The position numbers were made by a program, and so were the translations under genes. Below are positions 50,195-60,469 of a stretch of DNA of 64,000 nt, one piece after another; positions within the stretch are counted from its first letter, which is position 1; the number at the start of each line of letters is the position of its first letter. The notes beneath the pieces were generated by a model. It searched no databases. It was not told the origin of the DNA and saw only the letters and a list, made by a program, of their open reading frames with translations. Origin of the DNA: Aurifilum marmelostoma (Eukaryota > Ascomycota > Sordariomycetes > Diaporthales > Cryphonectriaceae); contig JAMXSV010000010.1 of assembly GCA_027559495.1 (NCBI GenBank), positions 1,364,001-1,428,000 of the forward strand. The letters are read 5' to 3'.

Positions 50195-50523
50195 GATGGT
50201 GTTAGTGCTGTGAGTTGTGTGAAGGGGAAGTGTGTGAGAGAAAAAGAAAAGCAAGAGGGAGAAATTTGGCGTTTGTGTGGGTAGGGGAATTGAAAGGTAC
50301 AGTATAGAAAATTGGAGGTCGCCTGTAGATTGAGATTTTGGAGGCGAATGTTCGCTTTGAGCTTGACGCGGTCAGCGGCAGGCGGGCGCGCCTGATGCCG
50401 CACACTTACAGGGATTGTCAGCGTCATCGCTTTGTTGCGTGCATACTGGATCTGGCCCATACCCTGACCTGGCTAGAGAGACAAAGTTGACAGTTACATA
50501 GGGTCAGAGGTGGTATCGAGTTT

Positions 50524-50536
50524 GGGGGGGGGGGGG
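50524..50536. repeat. Poly-G run
   Basis: A homopolymer of 13 G between MGM101 and COA4; a likely sequencing-error or length-variation site. Confidence 0.9.
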
Positions 50537-50608
50537 TATATCGATTTTATTCTTTGATAGCCTTCTTTTGATTTCCTTGCCCCTCTATATGTGGTCCAGC
50601 AGTCTTTT

Positions 50609-51300
50609 TTATGAACTGATTGTTTTATCATCAGCATTCTTGGTCGAGGTCCTCTCGTCGTTGCCATGAGCCTTCCAGCAACGCCTGAAAATCTCCATCT
50701 TGACGAATCAGTCGTGTTAGCGAGAATGGTCATAGCTGTATTTCCCGAGAAAAAGACTGTAGAGATGAGAAACTTATAATGACAAGACACATACCTCTTC
50801 CTTGCACTTTCTCCAGTCCTTCTTCTCGTAATAACAGTCTGTCATTTTCATGTTCTCGTCTGGAGTTGTCCCAGGTCAGCCATCGTCTACTGAAGAAGCG
50901 GGCTTCCTTCTCCCCTCTGGTCCTAATTATCACCACATACCTGCGCATCCAGTGCTGAATATACGCTTGTCCCTACGAACAGAAAGTTTTCATGTAAGTT
51001 AGCCTAGGCTATGGGCCCTGAGGAGTTCGGGACATTCGACGCGGATCGTGTCTTCCTCGGGCCCCGTTGTGAGATTTCCCGACCGAGCATCAGCGAAAGA
51101 GGCCGGTCTGCCCGACTGACTAGCCAAGCCCCCTCAACAAAGTGAGAGCAACCGCAACCACCTCCTTCGTTCCCGAGGAAGAATAAAATAAATAAAGAAC
51201 AGGTTTCAACTTACCACTCATCTGGCTCATCGTCGTCCAGATTTGTCTGCTCTACTACGGCAGCTTTAGTTTTGTCTTTGGATGTGTTGCCTGCCATCAT
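50609..51300 (-). CDS. COA4: Cytochrome c oxidase assembly factor Coa4 (twin CX9C)
   Basis: Four small exons (51215..51300, 50941..50972, 50795..50859, 50609..50698) with introns of 242, 81 and 96 bp; phases close to give 90 residues. Two ATGs are adjacent (51300 and 51297), so the true length is 90 or 89. DEWDKRIFSTG is followed by two CX9C motifs: C-ADENMKMTD-C and, after YYEKKDWRK, C-KEEMEIFRR-C. The spacing, the DW(R)xC element between the motifs and the acidic N-terminus match human COA4/CHCHD8 and yeast Coa4 (Cmc3). The pair of disulfide-forming helices is imported into the intermembrane space by the Mia40 pathway, where Coa4 helps copper delivery and complex IV assembly. Exons this short with no long open frame are easily missed by gene finders. 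Confidence 0.9.
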
Positions 51301-51422
51301 TTAAGTCAGGTCGGGTTGATGTGTCAGAGGGAAAGTTTGCACTGGAATTTGAACCGCGTGCGATATAAATATTCATGAACTCTGACTCTTGACCTCACCA
51401 CCTTGTCTTCCTCACACCCAAG

Positions 51423-51464
<42 letters not shown>

Positions 51465-51478
51465 AATTACATTTCAAT
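51301..51478. promoter_or_regulatory. Shared 178-bp bidirectional promoter, COA4 (-) / biotin ligase (+)
   Basis: The start codons of the two divergent genes are only 178 bp apart, so both promoters and leaders overlap or abut. It contains GCGATATAAATATTCATG (about 51359-51376), a possible TATA-like element, and a (CA)n tract at 51425-51461, immediately before the ligase start. Confidence 0.6.
51425..51461. repeat. (CA)n microsatellite in the biotin ligase leader
   Basis: About 18 CA units end 18 bp before the ligase ATG. Since transcription must start between the genes, the repeat is probably in the 5' UTR or core promoter. Confidence 0.95.
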
Positions 51479-53787
51479 ATGGGGGCTCGAAAACTCAACG
51501 TGCTGGTCTATACAGGTCTGTCTTGATTCTACACAACACTTCTTCTTTTTTTGTCTTCTTAATTTCTTCCTGTCAACTACTTGTACTAACAACCTCAACA
51601 GGCACCGGCACGACAATCGCCTCTGTCCGCCAGTGCATCTACACCCTCCGCCGCCTGCTATCTCCCAATTATGCTGTCATACCACTGTCCGAATCCGCTC
51701 TCCTCAAGGAGCCATGGTCTCCCACAGCAGCCCTCCTCGTCGTCCCTGGCGGCGCTGATCTCAACTACTGCCGCGTCCTCAACGGCGCCGGCAACCGCAT
51801 CATCGACGCCTTTGTCCGCCGCGGCGGTGCCTACCTCGGCTTCTGTGCAGGAGGCTACTACGGCTGCGCGCGCTGCGAGTTCGAGGTCGGCCATCCAGAC
51901 AAGGCGATGGAGGTCGTCGGGTCGCGTGAGCTGGGCTTCTTCCCGGGCACGTGCAGGGGTGGTGCCTTTGCGGGGTTTCGATATGCGAGTGAGGCTGGGG
52001 CGAGGGCTGTGAGGCTGGCTGTCCGCAAGGAGGCCTTTGCGGGCGCTGGCGTGCTGCCTGAGAGTTTTAGGTCGTACTACAACGGGGGAGGCGTCTTTGT
52101 TGACGCGAGCAGAATGAGCGGGGCTGGGGTCGAGGTGCTGGCCAGCTATGAGGATGAGCTGAATGTGGACGGAGGTGAAGGCAATGCCGCGCTGGTATAT
52201 TGCAAGGTGGGCGTGGGTAGTGTCATTCTCACAGGCCCTCATCCAGAGTATGTGATTTTCTTGTTCTCCTTCTTCTTCCCGTCATCGTCATTTCGTACAT
52301 GCTGCTGGCAAATCGCAAGACTGATTGAGGGCTGGCTCACCACTAGATTCGCGGCTGTTAATCTCGAGCACCGTCCGGATGTTGAAGGCTACGACGGGCT
52401 GATTTCTGCCCTGGCAGAGGATGACGAGCACCGGACCAACTTTCTCAAGGCCTGCCTGGCCAAGTTTGAACTCGAGGTCAACAACGACAACACATCCATC
52501 CCTTCCCTCTCCAAACTCCACCTGTCCGCCCTCGACCCTCAGGACGTAGGCGGTCTGCTCACATCTCTCGATACTGTCATAGAGAAAGATGACAAGGGCC
52601 GCGAGCTCATCCGAGCTGAAAATGACACTTTTCTCGTCGAACACCAGGACTCACGCTGGTCCGCTGTTGACGACGACCTCAGCTCAGCTCTAGGATCCGC
52701 ACACATCTCCTCCACGAAAAACGGCGGGGCCGCAAAAAGTAAATATGATGCGGGCCAGGCAGCCGCTGTCGACGGGCTGATAGATTACAACTGGGTCCTC
52801 AAGACCATCGTGCCCCATGAAGATTCTTGGCCAGGACCCAAGGAGACCCCCTACTTCAATCATGCAGACTACTACGCCTCGCTCCAGGAGTTTCGCCGCT
52901 ACGAGCCCGATGCCTACGAGTGGGGTGACTCCCTCCTGTACGGCGAGGTGGTGACGAGCACCAATACCCTCCTCGAGAAGAACACAAGTCTCCTCGCGCA
53001 CCTCCCCACAGGGTTCACAATGGCCGCCACCACCCAGATAGCTGGGCGCGGCCGCGGCACCAACGTCTGGCTCGCCCCGCCGGGATGTATGATCCTCTCG
53101 ACCGTCGTCAACCACCCTGCACACCTGGGCCAGACCCGCCCCATCGTCTTCATCCAGTACCTGGCCGCCATCGCCATCGTCGAGGCCGTCCGTTCCTATG
53201 ATGGCCGCCTCCGTGAGGGCGCTTACGCCGATATCCCCGTCCGGCTCAAGTGGCCCAACGATGTCTACGCCCAGGACCCTGTCAACCCCTGGCGTGATGC
53301 TGCCAAGAAGGTGCCCAACTTCGTCAAGATCGGCGGCATCCTGACCAACTGCGCCTACAGCGCCGGCAACTACCAGACGGTCGTGGGCATCGGTGTCAAC
53401 ACCACCAACGGGCAGCCCACCACCTCGCTCGACGTCCTGCTGGCCAAGTTCTCGCAGAGGCATAACCTGCCGGCATTTCGCATCGAGAGGCTGCTCGCAC
53501 GGCTGCTCACGCGCTTCGAGTCGCTGTACCGGGACTTTGTCAGGAATGGCTTCAGCAGGGATATGGAGGAGCGGTACTATGATGCGTGGCTGCACTCGGG
53601 CCAGGTGGTCACGCTCGAGGCCGAAGGCGGCATCACGGCCAAGGTGGTGGGCATCACGAGGGACTGGGGTTTGTTGAAGGTACAGGAGCTGGGGGTGGAT
53701 GGACGGGCCACTGGAAAGGTGTGGGCGCTGCAGAGTGACGAGAACAGTTTTGATTTCTGGAAGGGCCTGGTAAAGAGGAAGGTCTAA
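51479..53787 (+). CDS. BPL1: Biotin--protein ligase (holocarboxylase synthetase)
   Basis: Exons 51479..51515, 51602..52247 and 52347..53787 (introns 86 and 99 bp) give 707 residues, similar to the 690 of yeast Bpl1. The N-terminal ~300 residues are the eukaryotic BPL_N domain, a glutamine-amidotransferase-like fold: VLVYTGTGTT, LLVVPGGADLNYC, GGAYLGFCAGGYYGC (elbow Cys near residue 95) and VILTGPHPEF. The catalytic C-terminal half has DSLLYGEVVTSTN, GRGRGTNVW (about residue 461, the biotinyl-AMP loop), RLKWPNDVYA (about 529), KIGGIL and VVGIGVNTTN, then the BPL_C cap. It activates biotin with ATP and attaches it to a lysine of acetyl-CoA, pyruvate and other carboxylases. The frame remains open through both introns, so an unspliced reading would add false residues. 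Confidence 0.97.
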
Positions 53788-54888
53788 GGTAGAGGAAAAA
53801 GAAAGAAGAAAAAAAATGAAAGATTGAAAAATTGAGACAATAGATTAGAGCTAATTCGAGATATATCAGCCTCGCCGGCCGAATACCTGTCTTCTACAGA
53901 TGCTGCGTCTCTGAACTCGGGATCTGAACACAACCTGCTCGATACGTGGCAGGTCGGCGAGGCCGCGTCTCGACAGTAGCTTTGGCAAAGCCTTTAGGCC
54001 AGAATTGAACGAAGAAAATCAATACCTAAATGCAGAGAAATTGAGTGGGTGATCATAGAGTCTTTGCAATAGCAGTAGAATCGAAGTTGAGTAAGGATGC
54101 TTCCGCCGACGCTACAAGCTCAGCCACTCACGAGCAACAACATCAAGCCTAAGCCTCCAAACCAAATGGTGTTTGAAATTGCTTCGGGCAGGCAGAAACC
54201 TACGTAGGCCAGTCATGGCCGGAGTCGGAGAGTAGCGATGACGTCTATCAAGTTCTACCAATCCCGGGGGCTCCCGCTTGCCTGCCAGCCCTGTCTTCTG
54301 CCTGCACAGGCGGCTGAGTGGCTCGGCCCAAAGCGTGCCATGCCTGTAAAGGCGGCTCTGGCGGTGCGGGCAGGCGGGTTCACCGCTCCCAACGGGGCGG
54401 CTGGCGGTTGGGGGGTTTCCACATATACGGGCGTATACCTCCAGACCTGGGCCCATCTCCTGTTATTCTCAGCTGTGTTTAGAACCTTAGGGTTGGGACG
54501 ACCTCTTGAATATTCCCTGAGCAGACTGCATTCTTTTTGGTGACTTGCCACCCTTGTAATCGTTCCCCCCAAAATATTGGTCACTTGCTTTTCTTCGCTG
54601 TCTCACAGTCTCGTTATTCGGAGTCTCTTTTTCCCATCACGTGTCTCCGATCACGCATCGCCTTGGGATGTGCCTCAAGTCTTTGCTTGTGGTGTGACCG
54701 AGTCAGTGACAAGAGCAGAAGACTCGGGCTATAATTAAGTGTTCAGAAGACAAGAGTGCAGAATCATTCATATTCCCTACAATTATTCACACATCCATTG
54801 GCACGAATACTTTCTCTGCCCCGCCCTTTCCAAAAACAAGCATTCTAGCAACCCTACACATTCGAAACAGTTAGACCACCACGCAACC
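53788..54888. other. Intergenic, 1.1 kb
   Basis: Terminator side of the ligase gene and promoter of the TANGO2-like gene; no supported coding frame. Three short minus-strand frames at 54112-54584 have no motif. Confidence 0.5.
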
Positions 54889-56019
54889 ATGTGTATCGCT
54901 CTCCTCACTACCGCGCACCCCAAGTACGCACTGATCGTCCTTGACAACCGCGACGAGTACATACTTAGGCCAACATCTCGGCCTCACTGGTGGAGCACGA
55001 AAGCATCACGGCAGCCGTCAAGGACAGCAACGCCAGCTGGTAACAACGAACACGTCACGCAGAATGGCGACCCCTCGGAGCCCGAGCTGCAACACGTACT
55101 CTCCTCCCGCGACCTCATCCGCCCCGAGCAGGGAACCTGGCTTGGCATCACCAGAACAGGCCACTTTGCCGTGCTGACCAACTATCGGGAGCTGGACGCA
55201 AGCACAGGCGCGCCGTCCATCAGCGGGACCAAGAGCCGTGGGGGTATGGTCACGGCGTGGCTAGGTAACTCAAGCGAGCAGAGCGTGGCTGATTTTGTGG
55301 AGGCAATGACCGTGTCAGGCGGAACCCAGGGGGTGGGCGGGTTCTCCCTGATCTGTGGCAAGCTGCGGCTACGAAAGGTGGAGGGTGAGGACGAGCTGGA
55401 GCCGCTCGGGATCCTGTCGAACAAGGCGCTGAATCCAGACCAGATTCCTTGGATTGCTGGAAAGAGAGGCGAGATCATTGGATTAAGCAATGCCGCGTAC
55501 GATGACCCTCACGAGTGGCCCAAGATCACCAAGGGCAAGGCCCTGCTCAAGAAGGCAATTGAGGAGGCCGTCGCGGTGGACTCAAACGAGGACGAGCTGC
55601 GGAAACGTCTTTTCGGCGTCCTGGATCAGGATGACCTGCCCAGAGTGCCGGGATCAGGCTTCGAGGACTACCTCAAATTGCTGCAGGAGTCCATCTTCAT
55701 CCCGCTCATAGGCGATCAGCAGCACAAAGACGAGATGGCCTCTTGGATCTCGAGTGCCAAACAAAATGGAAATGCCAGTGCGGAACTCGAAAAAGTATTG
55801 AATAAGGTGGAGGGCTCGCAGAGACCAGACCCTCAACCCGCCCAAGGCTTCAGCAAGGGCATGTACGGGACGCAGAGACAGACCGTCATACTTGTGGACT
55901 GGGACGGCAAAGTGACGTACACGGAGAGAGCACTGTTTGACGAAGACGGGAATAAAATAGAGAAGGGGAAAGGAGATGCAGTGTTTCGTTTTGTCATCGA
56001 TGGGTGGGAGTCGTCTTGA
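54889..56019 (+). CDS. TANGO2 / NRDE-family protein
   Basis: A single exon of 376 residues from the ATG at 54889 (context CAACCATGTG). An in-frame extension upstream exists but begins without a plausible ATG-linked conserved sequence; the family begins with Met-Cys, as here. Cys2 and the NRDE tetrapeptide at residues 20-23 are the family hallmarks, followed by RPTSRPHWW, GTWLGITRTGHFAVLTNYRE, SRGGMVTAWL, GGFSLICG, ILSNKAL and GLSNAAYDD. Near the C-terminus MYGTQRQTVILVDWDGKVTY and TERALF match the closing block. TANGO2 proteins are cytosolic or mitochondrial; human loss causes metabolic crises, and work on homologues points to haem or lipid handling, but biochemistry is unsettled. The position beside mitochondrial genes is suggestive only. 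Confidence 0.94.
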   Translation: MCIALLTTAHPKYALIVLDNRDEYILRPTSRPHWWSTKASRQPSRTATPAGNNEHVTQNGDPSEPELQHVLSSRDLIRPEQGTWLGITRTGHFAVLTNYRELDASTGAPSISGTKSRGGMVTAWLGNSSEQSVADFVEAMTVSGGTQGVGGFSLICGKLRLRKVEGEDELEPLGILSNKALNPDQIPWIAGKRGEIIGLSNAAYDDPHEWPKITKGKALLKKAIEEAVAVDSNEDELRKRLFGVLDQDDLPRVPGSGFEDYLKLLQESIFIPLIGDQQHKDEMASWISSAKQNGNASAELEKVLNKVEGSQRPDPQPAQGFSKGMYGTQRQTVILVDWDGKVTYTERALFDEDGNKIEKGKGDAVFRFVIDGWESS

Positions 56020-56610
56020 TCATGATGGTCATCCAGGCAGTGCCTCAGGTTATGGACATTATGCGTCCCTGATGGATTATGAAACCACTAACGAGCAATA
56101 AGGAGATGGCGTGAATTGGATTGGGTTGTGAGGAGGGAGTCAAGGGACGCCTGGTAATCATTCAGACATTGCTTTCACCATAATACCCCTTTCAATTCTG
56201 ACTGCTATTGGGGCAAGTCTTGATAGTGGTGGCCAACAGGATGGCTAAACAACCCTATATACTACACTGATAGATGGATGACAAGTGAGGATAGAGGGCA
56301 AATGACTAAGAATCTAGTTCAGTTACCTTCTCATTGGGGCTGCAGCTTTCCTTCTTCTATGCTCACTTACGTATGGAAGGAACATGTCATCTGTCGAGGC
56401 TAAGCTCCTTCTTCCCCTTCACATAGCCGGTCTTCCTTCCTGAAGGGGCGGGGACATGGCTTGCGGCCTTCATCATGCTTGGTTTGTTGATTCTCTTCAC
56501 CATCTTCTGACAGATCCACAGGCCAAATCCTTCACTTCAGTACCTCAATGTATTGACACATCCTTGTGTTTGCCCCTGCATGCTGCGCGACATCGCCCTC
56601 GGAACAGACG
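56020..56610. other. Intergenic, no supported gene
   Basis: Contains the TANGO2-like gene's 3' end and the promoter of the following pair of frames. Confidence 0.5.
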
Positions 56611-57066
56611 ATGGCCACCAAATATCAGCCCTTACAGCCTGATCAAAAGTCTGTCTGCCCTGCCGAAAACACTGTTGGTTCTGTAAAGGAAGATCGCAAA
56701 CCGAAGCTCAAGATATTGGGGCGTCTCCCAACTGATCCATCTTCAGAATCAGCCGCCTCCTCCGAGCGGCAAGGCAGAGAAGACCATCAGCACACCACAC
56801 TTCTCTCACAATACGCCAGCTTCCTCAAAGTCACCCTTTTGGTTTGCGTCCACCAGACTATACACGTCGTTTCCCTTAACTTCAGGTGCACTTGGATCCT
56901 TCTGCATGAGCTGCCCAGGAACTACATCGAATCCATCTGCGTCCTTCTGCAACTCGTGTATACGGTTGCCCAAGCCTTGACTTTGGTCCTGCTTGTCCTC
57001 TGTGTCAGGGTCATATTCGAGACTGAATACAGAATCCGAGACTTCCTCGCAAAGTATCGGCAGTGA
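56611..57066 (+). CDS. Small predicted membrane protein, upstream frame of a TGATG pair
   Basis: A 151-residue frame from the ATG at 56611 to the TGA at 57064-57066. The first ~70 residues are polar and probably disordered (KPKLKILGRLPTDPSSESAA). Two hydrophobic segments follow: LLSQYASFLKVTLLVCVHQT with LNFRCTWILL, and YIESICVLLQLVYTVAQALT with LVLLVLCVRVIF; then a basic RIRDFLAKYRQ end. It has no recognised domain. Its stop overlaps the next frame's ATG by one base. An alternative model removes 57002..57063 as a 62-bp intron (donor GTGTCA, weak) and joins residues 1-130 through one junction residue to the next frame. That would make this the N-terminal membrane part of a single ~482-residue protein. 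Confidence 0.5.
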   Translation: MATKYQPLQPDQKSVCPAENTVGSVKEDRKPKLKILGRLPTDPSSESAASSERQGREDHQHTTLLSQYASFLKVTLLVCVHQTIHVVSLNFRCTWILLHELPRNYIESICVLLQLVYTVAQALTLVLLVLCVRVIFETEYRIRDFLAKYRQ

Positions 57067-58121
57067 TGGACCCGCCGACGCGCGTCTCCCGTCTGCCCAC
57101 GCCGCGCATTCCCTTCCGCCGCCGTCCACCCATCAGCGCGCCCATCGGCCCTGTCCAACACAACACGATCCCCCTCCCAGCGAAATGGGCCAGCTCTCCA
57201 CAATCCTCCATTACAGGGGCTTCCAGCCCAAACCGCGACAGACACAATATCAACGTTGACATCGCTCCTGCAGCCGACCACCTTGGACAAGAGCCAGCGA
57301 CCTGCCTCCAGATCCCCGACATCAAGCAGCACGAGAAATTGACACAGCGCTGGCCGCTGTCTAAGTCGCGCACTCTAAATGTCTTCTCTAGCATTTCTCA
57401 TTCCTTCTCACGCTCCAGCCTGATCCCCAGCCGTCGCACCAATTACTCGTCAAATGCGTCAGCATCATCGCTTTCTGTTAATACGCCCGTTTTGGCTCCT
57501 ACCACACCCACTGGACTCTCGTCCACTCTTCAGCCAAACACCGAGGGCAGCCGGCGCTCTCTTGGCTCTCACAAGTCCGCGGTCACCCTATCGCCTGACA
57601 CTTGCATTGTATTCGAGGCTCAACCCTCAGCCTACTGGGCTGGCCGCTTCGTATCCCTCCGCGACAGATTCCAGTCCGAAGTCCTCAGCCCCAAGAACAT
57701 GCAGTCTGTTGTCTCAGCGCACTCCCAGCGGACCAAAGATGTCAGCCAGCGCAGTCGACAGACTCAGACCACGGAAACCCGCTACACCCGCTTCAACACC
57801 CGCCTCCCACCATCTGCCACATCCGCTGCCATCCTTCAGCAGACCGGCGGCAACATGGCCGACACTACAACACACGCCGACGTGGCTTTCCTGCTTGACG
57901 ATGATGAACGATGCAGGCGAGTCTTTGTGCACCTTGAGGCGTTCTGCGCGACCGACGAGGCTCGAAAGAGCCTACGTGCCTGGCAGCAGGACTATGCGCG
58001 CAAGACGGGACGCAAAAAGCTCATGCCACAGGACGGCGCCAACGGAGAGCGGGATACTACATCCTATATCTCGCGCTTTATTCGTGGCAAGAAGGCGGGG
58101 AAACGGGCTAGCATCATTTGA
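57066..58121 (+). CDS. Fungal protein of unknown function with AYWAGRF motif
   Basis: A 351-residue frame from the ATG at 57066. The first ~190 residues are Arg/Pro/Ser-rich and basic (TRVSRLPTPRIPFRRRPP). A conserved-looking block starts near residue 200: FEAQPSAYWAGRFVSLRDRF, a motif I associate with conserved fungal proteins of unknown role. FLLDDDERCRRVFVHLEAFC then ATDEARKSLRAWQQDYARKT forms a helical C-terminal block, and the chain ends in a basic FIRGKKAGKRASII. The start ATG shares its A with the TGA of the preceding frame. It may be a second cistron, a separately transcribed gene, or the C-terminal part of one spliced gene. Function unknown. Confidence 0.68.
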   Translation: MDPPTRVSRLPTPRIPFRRRPPISAPIGPVQHNTIPLPAKWASSPQSSITGASSPNRDRHNINVDIAPAADHLGQEPATCLQIPDIKQHEKLTQRWPLSKSRTLNVFSSISHSFSRSSLIPSRRTNYSSNASASSLSVNTPVLAPTTPTGLSSTLQPNTEGSRRSLGSHKSAVTLSPDTCIVFEAQPSAYWAGRFVSLRDRFQSEVLSPKNMQSVVSAHSQRTKDVSQRSRQTQTTETRYTRFNTRLPPSATSAAILQQTGGNMADTTTHADVAFLLDDDERCRRVFVHLEAFCATDEARKSLRAWQQDYARKTGRKKLMPQDGANGERDTTSYISRFIRGKKAGKRASII

Positions 58122-58957
58122 GGTCCATCTGGAGGCGGTGCCTAGGGTACACAGCACTGCCTTCAGGTTTTGCTTGTGTGTCTGAGGATCCTGGAGGCCC
58201 TCCAAGCTGAATCGTTTAGATAAGGAACCTCTCGTGATTTATCAGCTGTGAGCTCACAGAAAATGAAGACTTTGCTCTTTATTCACAGCCGTACGGAAAG
58301 CTTGGCGAGACATGATTCGAAACAAGCAAGTAGCGACTAGACTTGCTGCTGCACAGTTAGCCCCGCTTGCCACCTCACGTTTGATGAGCCATAGAAATCA
58401 TAGGTGAATGGATAAAATGATAACCACCACTTGAGGGTTCCCACTAGGACAGCTTTTTGAAGACGACAATCTCCGTCCAATTTCGAAGCCTCTGGGGCAT
58501 ATCATGATCTTTAACAAAACGCCTGCCATATCCTCAGACTGATACGTCTGTCTGCCAATGAAGTATGACATCCAACGCCTTGGCCAAATGTAGCGCCCAT
58601 CACGTCCTGTGCTCTTGTTTTCCTTTTACTGCCCTTTCCCACCCATCGACATCCTAAATGCCGGAGCCTAGATGCCATCCAGATCCATGAAAGCCCCGTC
58701 CGATAGGAAGAAAAAACCTCACCTCAAGATCTTAGTAACCAGACTCAGAGTTGCAGGGCGCCACCGACAGTCTTAGCCGACCGATTCAACTTCACCTTGT
58801 ATTTTTGCCTTGGACGCCGGGGCTCCCTCCTCATCTCCGGCCGTGACATGCAAGCCTCGCCACCCCATTCGACCCACAGAGCACGCGCAGCAGACCCGGC
58901 CGCAGTGGAGCAGCGACCGGAACTTCCATCATCCGAGTCCTCGAGGACGGAATCTCC
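58122..58957. terminator. Convergent 3' region between the unknown gene (+) and TFB2 (-)
   Basis: 836 bp between two facing stop codons. Both transcripts must terminate here; no coding frame is supported. Confidence 0.35.
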
Positions 58958-60469
58958 CTAGATATCCCGCCTGTTCTTCAGCTGCTTCAGGAAGTCCCGC
59001 AGCTGCTCGTGCCTGCTGGCGAAGAAGCTCTGCTTCACGTCACTCTTCCACACCAGGACACCAATCTCTTCTGCGTAGCGCGAGACGCTCTCGTATTCCT
59101 GCGGGGTGTCAAAATCCTTGAACAGGAAACCCTTGGAGGTCTTCATGCGCTCGTTCTCGAGCTGCCACAGGCGGATCTGGTCGACGACCGTGGGCGGGAG
59201 GACGGGCTTGTTGTTGAGAGCAGCCATGCGGTGCATCTGGTCGTGCGCGTGTGTCGCTAGGTAGCTGATGATCTGGTCGGCCGTGATGCCGTAGGCGACG
59301 GCGCTGCGGATGGACCGGCGAGTCAGCCGACCCGTGACCATGCCTGCGAAGCGGTGCTTCAGCTCGCAAAACAACGCCAGCACGGAGATCTGCAGCGGCG
59401 AGGAGGTGTATGCGTAGATGCGATAGTTGGTCTCGAGGATGATGAAGCCAGTCTTCTGACCACTGTCCGCTACTCCATCCGCGTTGCTGGCAATGGCCGC
59501 GTCCACGCCTGCCGAGACGCTACGCAGCGCACCGGCGCCGCTCGTAAGGGTTGTCGCGAGGCGCGTAGGGTAGTACTGTCCAGCATGGGCTGAGTCGACA
59601 AACACCAGCCCGAAATCCATAAGATCAGGCAGCATGTTACGCCGCATCTCGGGCAACGCGGCTGTGTCGTACGCGTGGCCGAGCTCGAGGCTGGCCAGCA
59701 TGAACAGGAAGGACAACATGTCGACACTGTCCAGACCATGGCCGCGCATCGTCCTCTGACCCTGCTCGTGCATCTCGGTGGCGATGTCGGCCGCATCAAG
59801 CCACTGCAGCAACAAAGTCCACACCTGCGCGTTTGCCTCTTGCAGGAGGAATGTGAAGCCCGCCTGGGTGATGCGTACGCCACCCATCTCGGTCCGCTCC
59901 ACGAGCCGCCCGGCAACGAGGAGATCCTTCACGCTCGAGTTGGGGCCCGCGCCCTTACCGCCCATGGCGCCGGCGCCACCCAGCTCCACACTGTTGACCA
60001 CGTAGTGCAGGATATCTTCCCATTTCTTCCGCGCGACTCGGTCGAGAAAGGCGATGTCGAGGTGTGCAGGCACCGGCTCGCTACTAGGGACGCCGAAGCT
60101 CTGGTGATCGCCGCCACCCTCGAGGGCAAGACGCATGGAGGCACGAAAATTAGTCGTAAGGGAAAGGAACTGCATGGACTTCTCCTTGCCTGCCGAGGTG
60201 ATTGTGATGACGTGCAGCCGACGCAGGATACCGAAAGCTTGATCCCGCGCGCGCTTGGCTTCAGGCTTGACCCAGGTCTCGATGTGGTCCAGAGGCAGAG
60301 GGTCCGGCATGTAGAGCAAAGCCATCACCATGGTCTTGGCCAAGTTGGGCAGCATGCGTCGGAAGATGGCGAACGTGGTCGAGGGTTGTTGGTAGAGCCG
60401 GCGGTAGGTGGTGCCGGGAAGCTTCTCGAGGTAGTCGGACAGAGTGAGGGAAGGCGTTCGGGTAGACAT
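58958..60469 (-). CDS. TFB2: TFIIH core subunit Tfb2 (p52)
   Basis: A single intronless frame of 503 residues from the ATG at 60469; yeast Tfb2 has 513. Family segments run throughout: LSDYLEKLPGTTYRRLYQQP at the N-terminus, AKTMVMALLYMPDPLPL, FQ-type linker SLTTNFRASMRLAL, KKWEDILHYVV, GFTFLLQEANAQVWTLLLQW, MLSFLFMLASLELGHAY and FIILETNYRIYAYTSSPLQI. The C-terminal clutch domain (about residues 430-500) includes TPQEYESVSRYAEEIGVLVW. Tfb2 anchors and stimulates the XPB/Ssl2 translocase in TFIIH, for promoter opening by RNA polymerase II and for nucleotide excision repair in the nucleus. No defect is seen. Confidence 0.97.
   Translation of the reverse strand: MSTRTPSLTLSDYLEKLPGTTYRRLYQQPSTTFAIFRRMLPNLAKTMVMALLYMPDPLPLDHIETWVKPEAKRARDQAFGILRRLHVITITSAGKEKSMQFLSLTTNFRASMRLALEGGGDHQSFGVPSSEPVPAHLDIAFLDRVARKKWEDILHYVVNSVELGGAGAMGGKGAGPNSSVKDLLVAGRLVERTEMGGVRITQAGFTFLLQEANAQVWTLLLQWLDAADIATEMHEQGQRTMRGHGLDSVDMLSFLFMLASLELGHAYDTAALPEMRRNMLPDLMDFGLVFVDSAHAGQYYPTRLATTLTSGAGALRSVSAGVDAAIASNADGVADSGQKTGFIILETNYRIYAYTSSPLQISVLALFCELKHRFAGMVTGRLTRRSIRSAVAYGITADQIISYLATHAHDQMHRMAALNNKPVLPPTVVDQIRLWQLENERMKTSKGFLFKDFDTPQEYESVSRYAEEIGVLVWKSDVKQSFFASRHEQLRDFLKQLKNRRDI

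Noticed and set aside
52690..53595. 301-codon minus-strand open frame
   Set aside because: Lies wholly antisense to the catalytic half of biotin protein ligase; it results from codon bias of the real gene.
54449..54466. CTCCAGACCTGGGCCC shared with 63761-63776
   Set aside because: Only 16 bp, partly palindromic and GC-rich; no extension of identity on either side.
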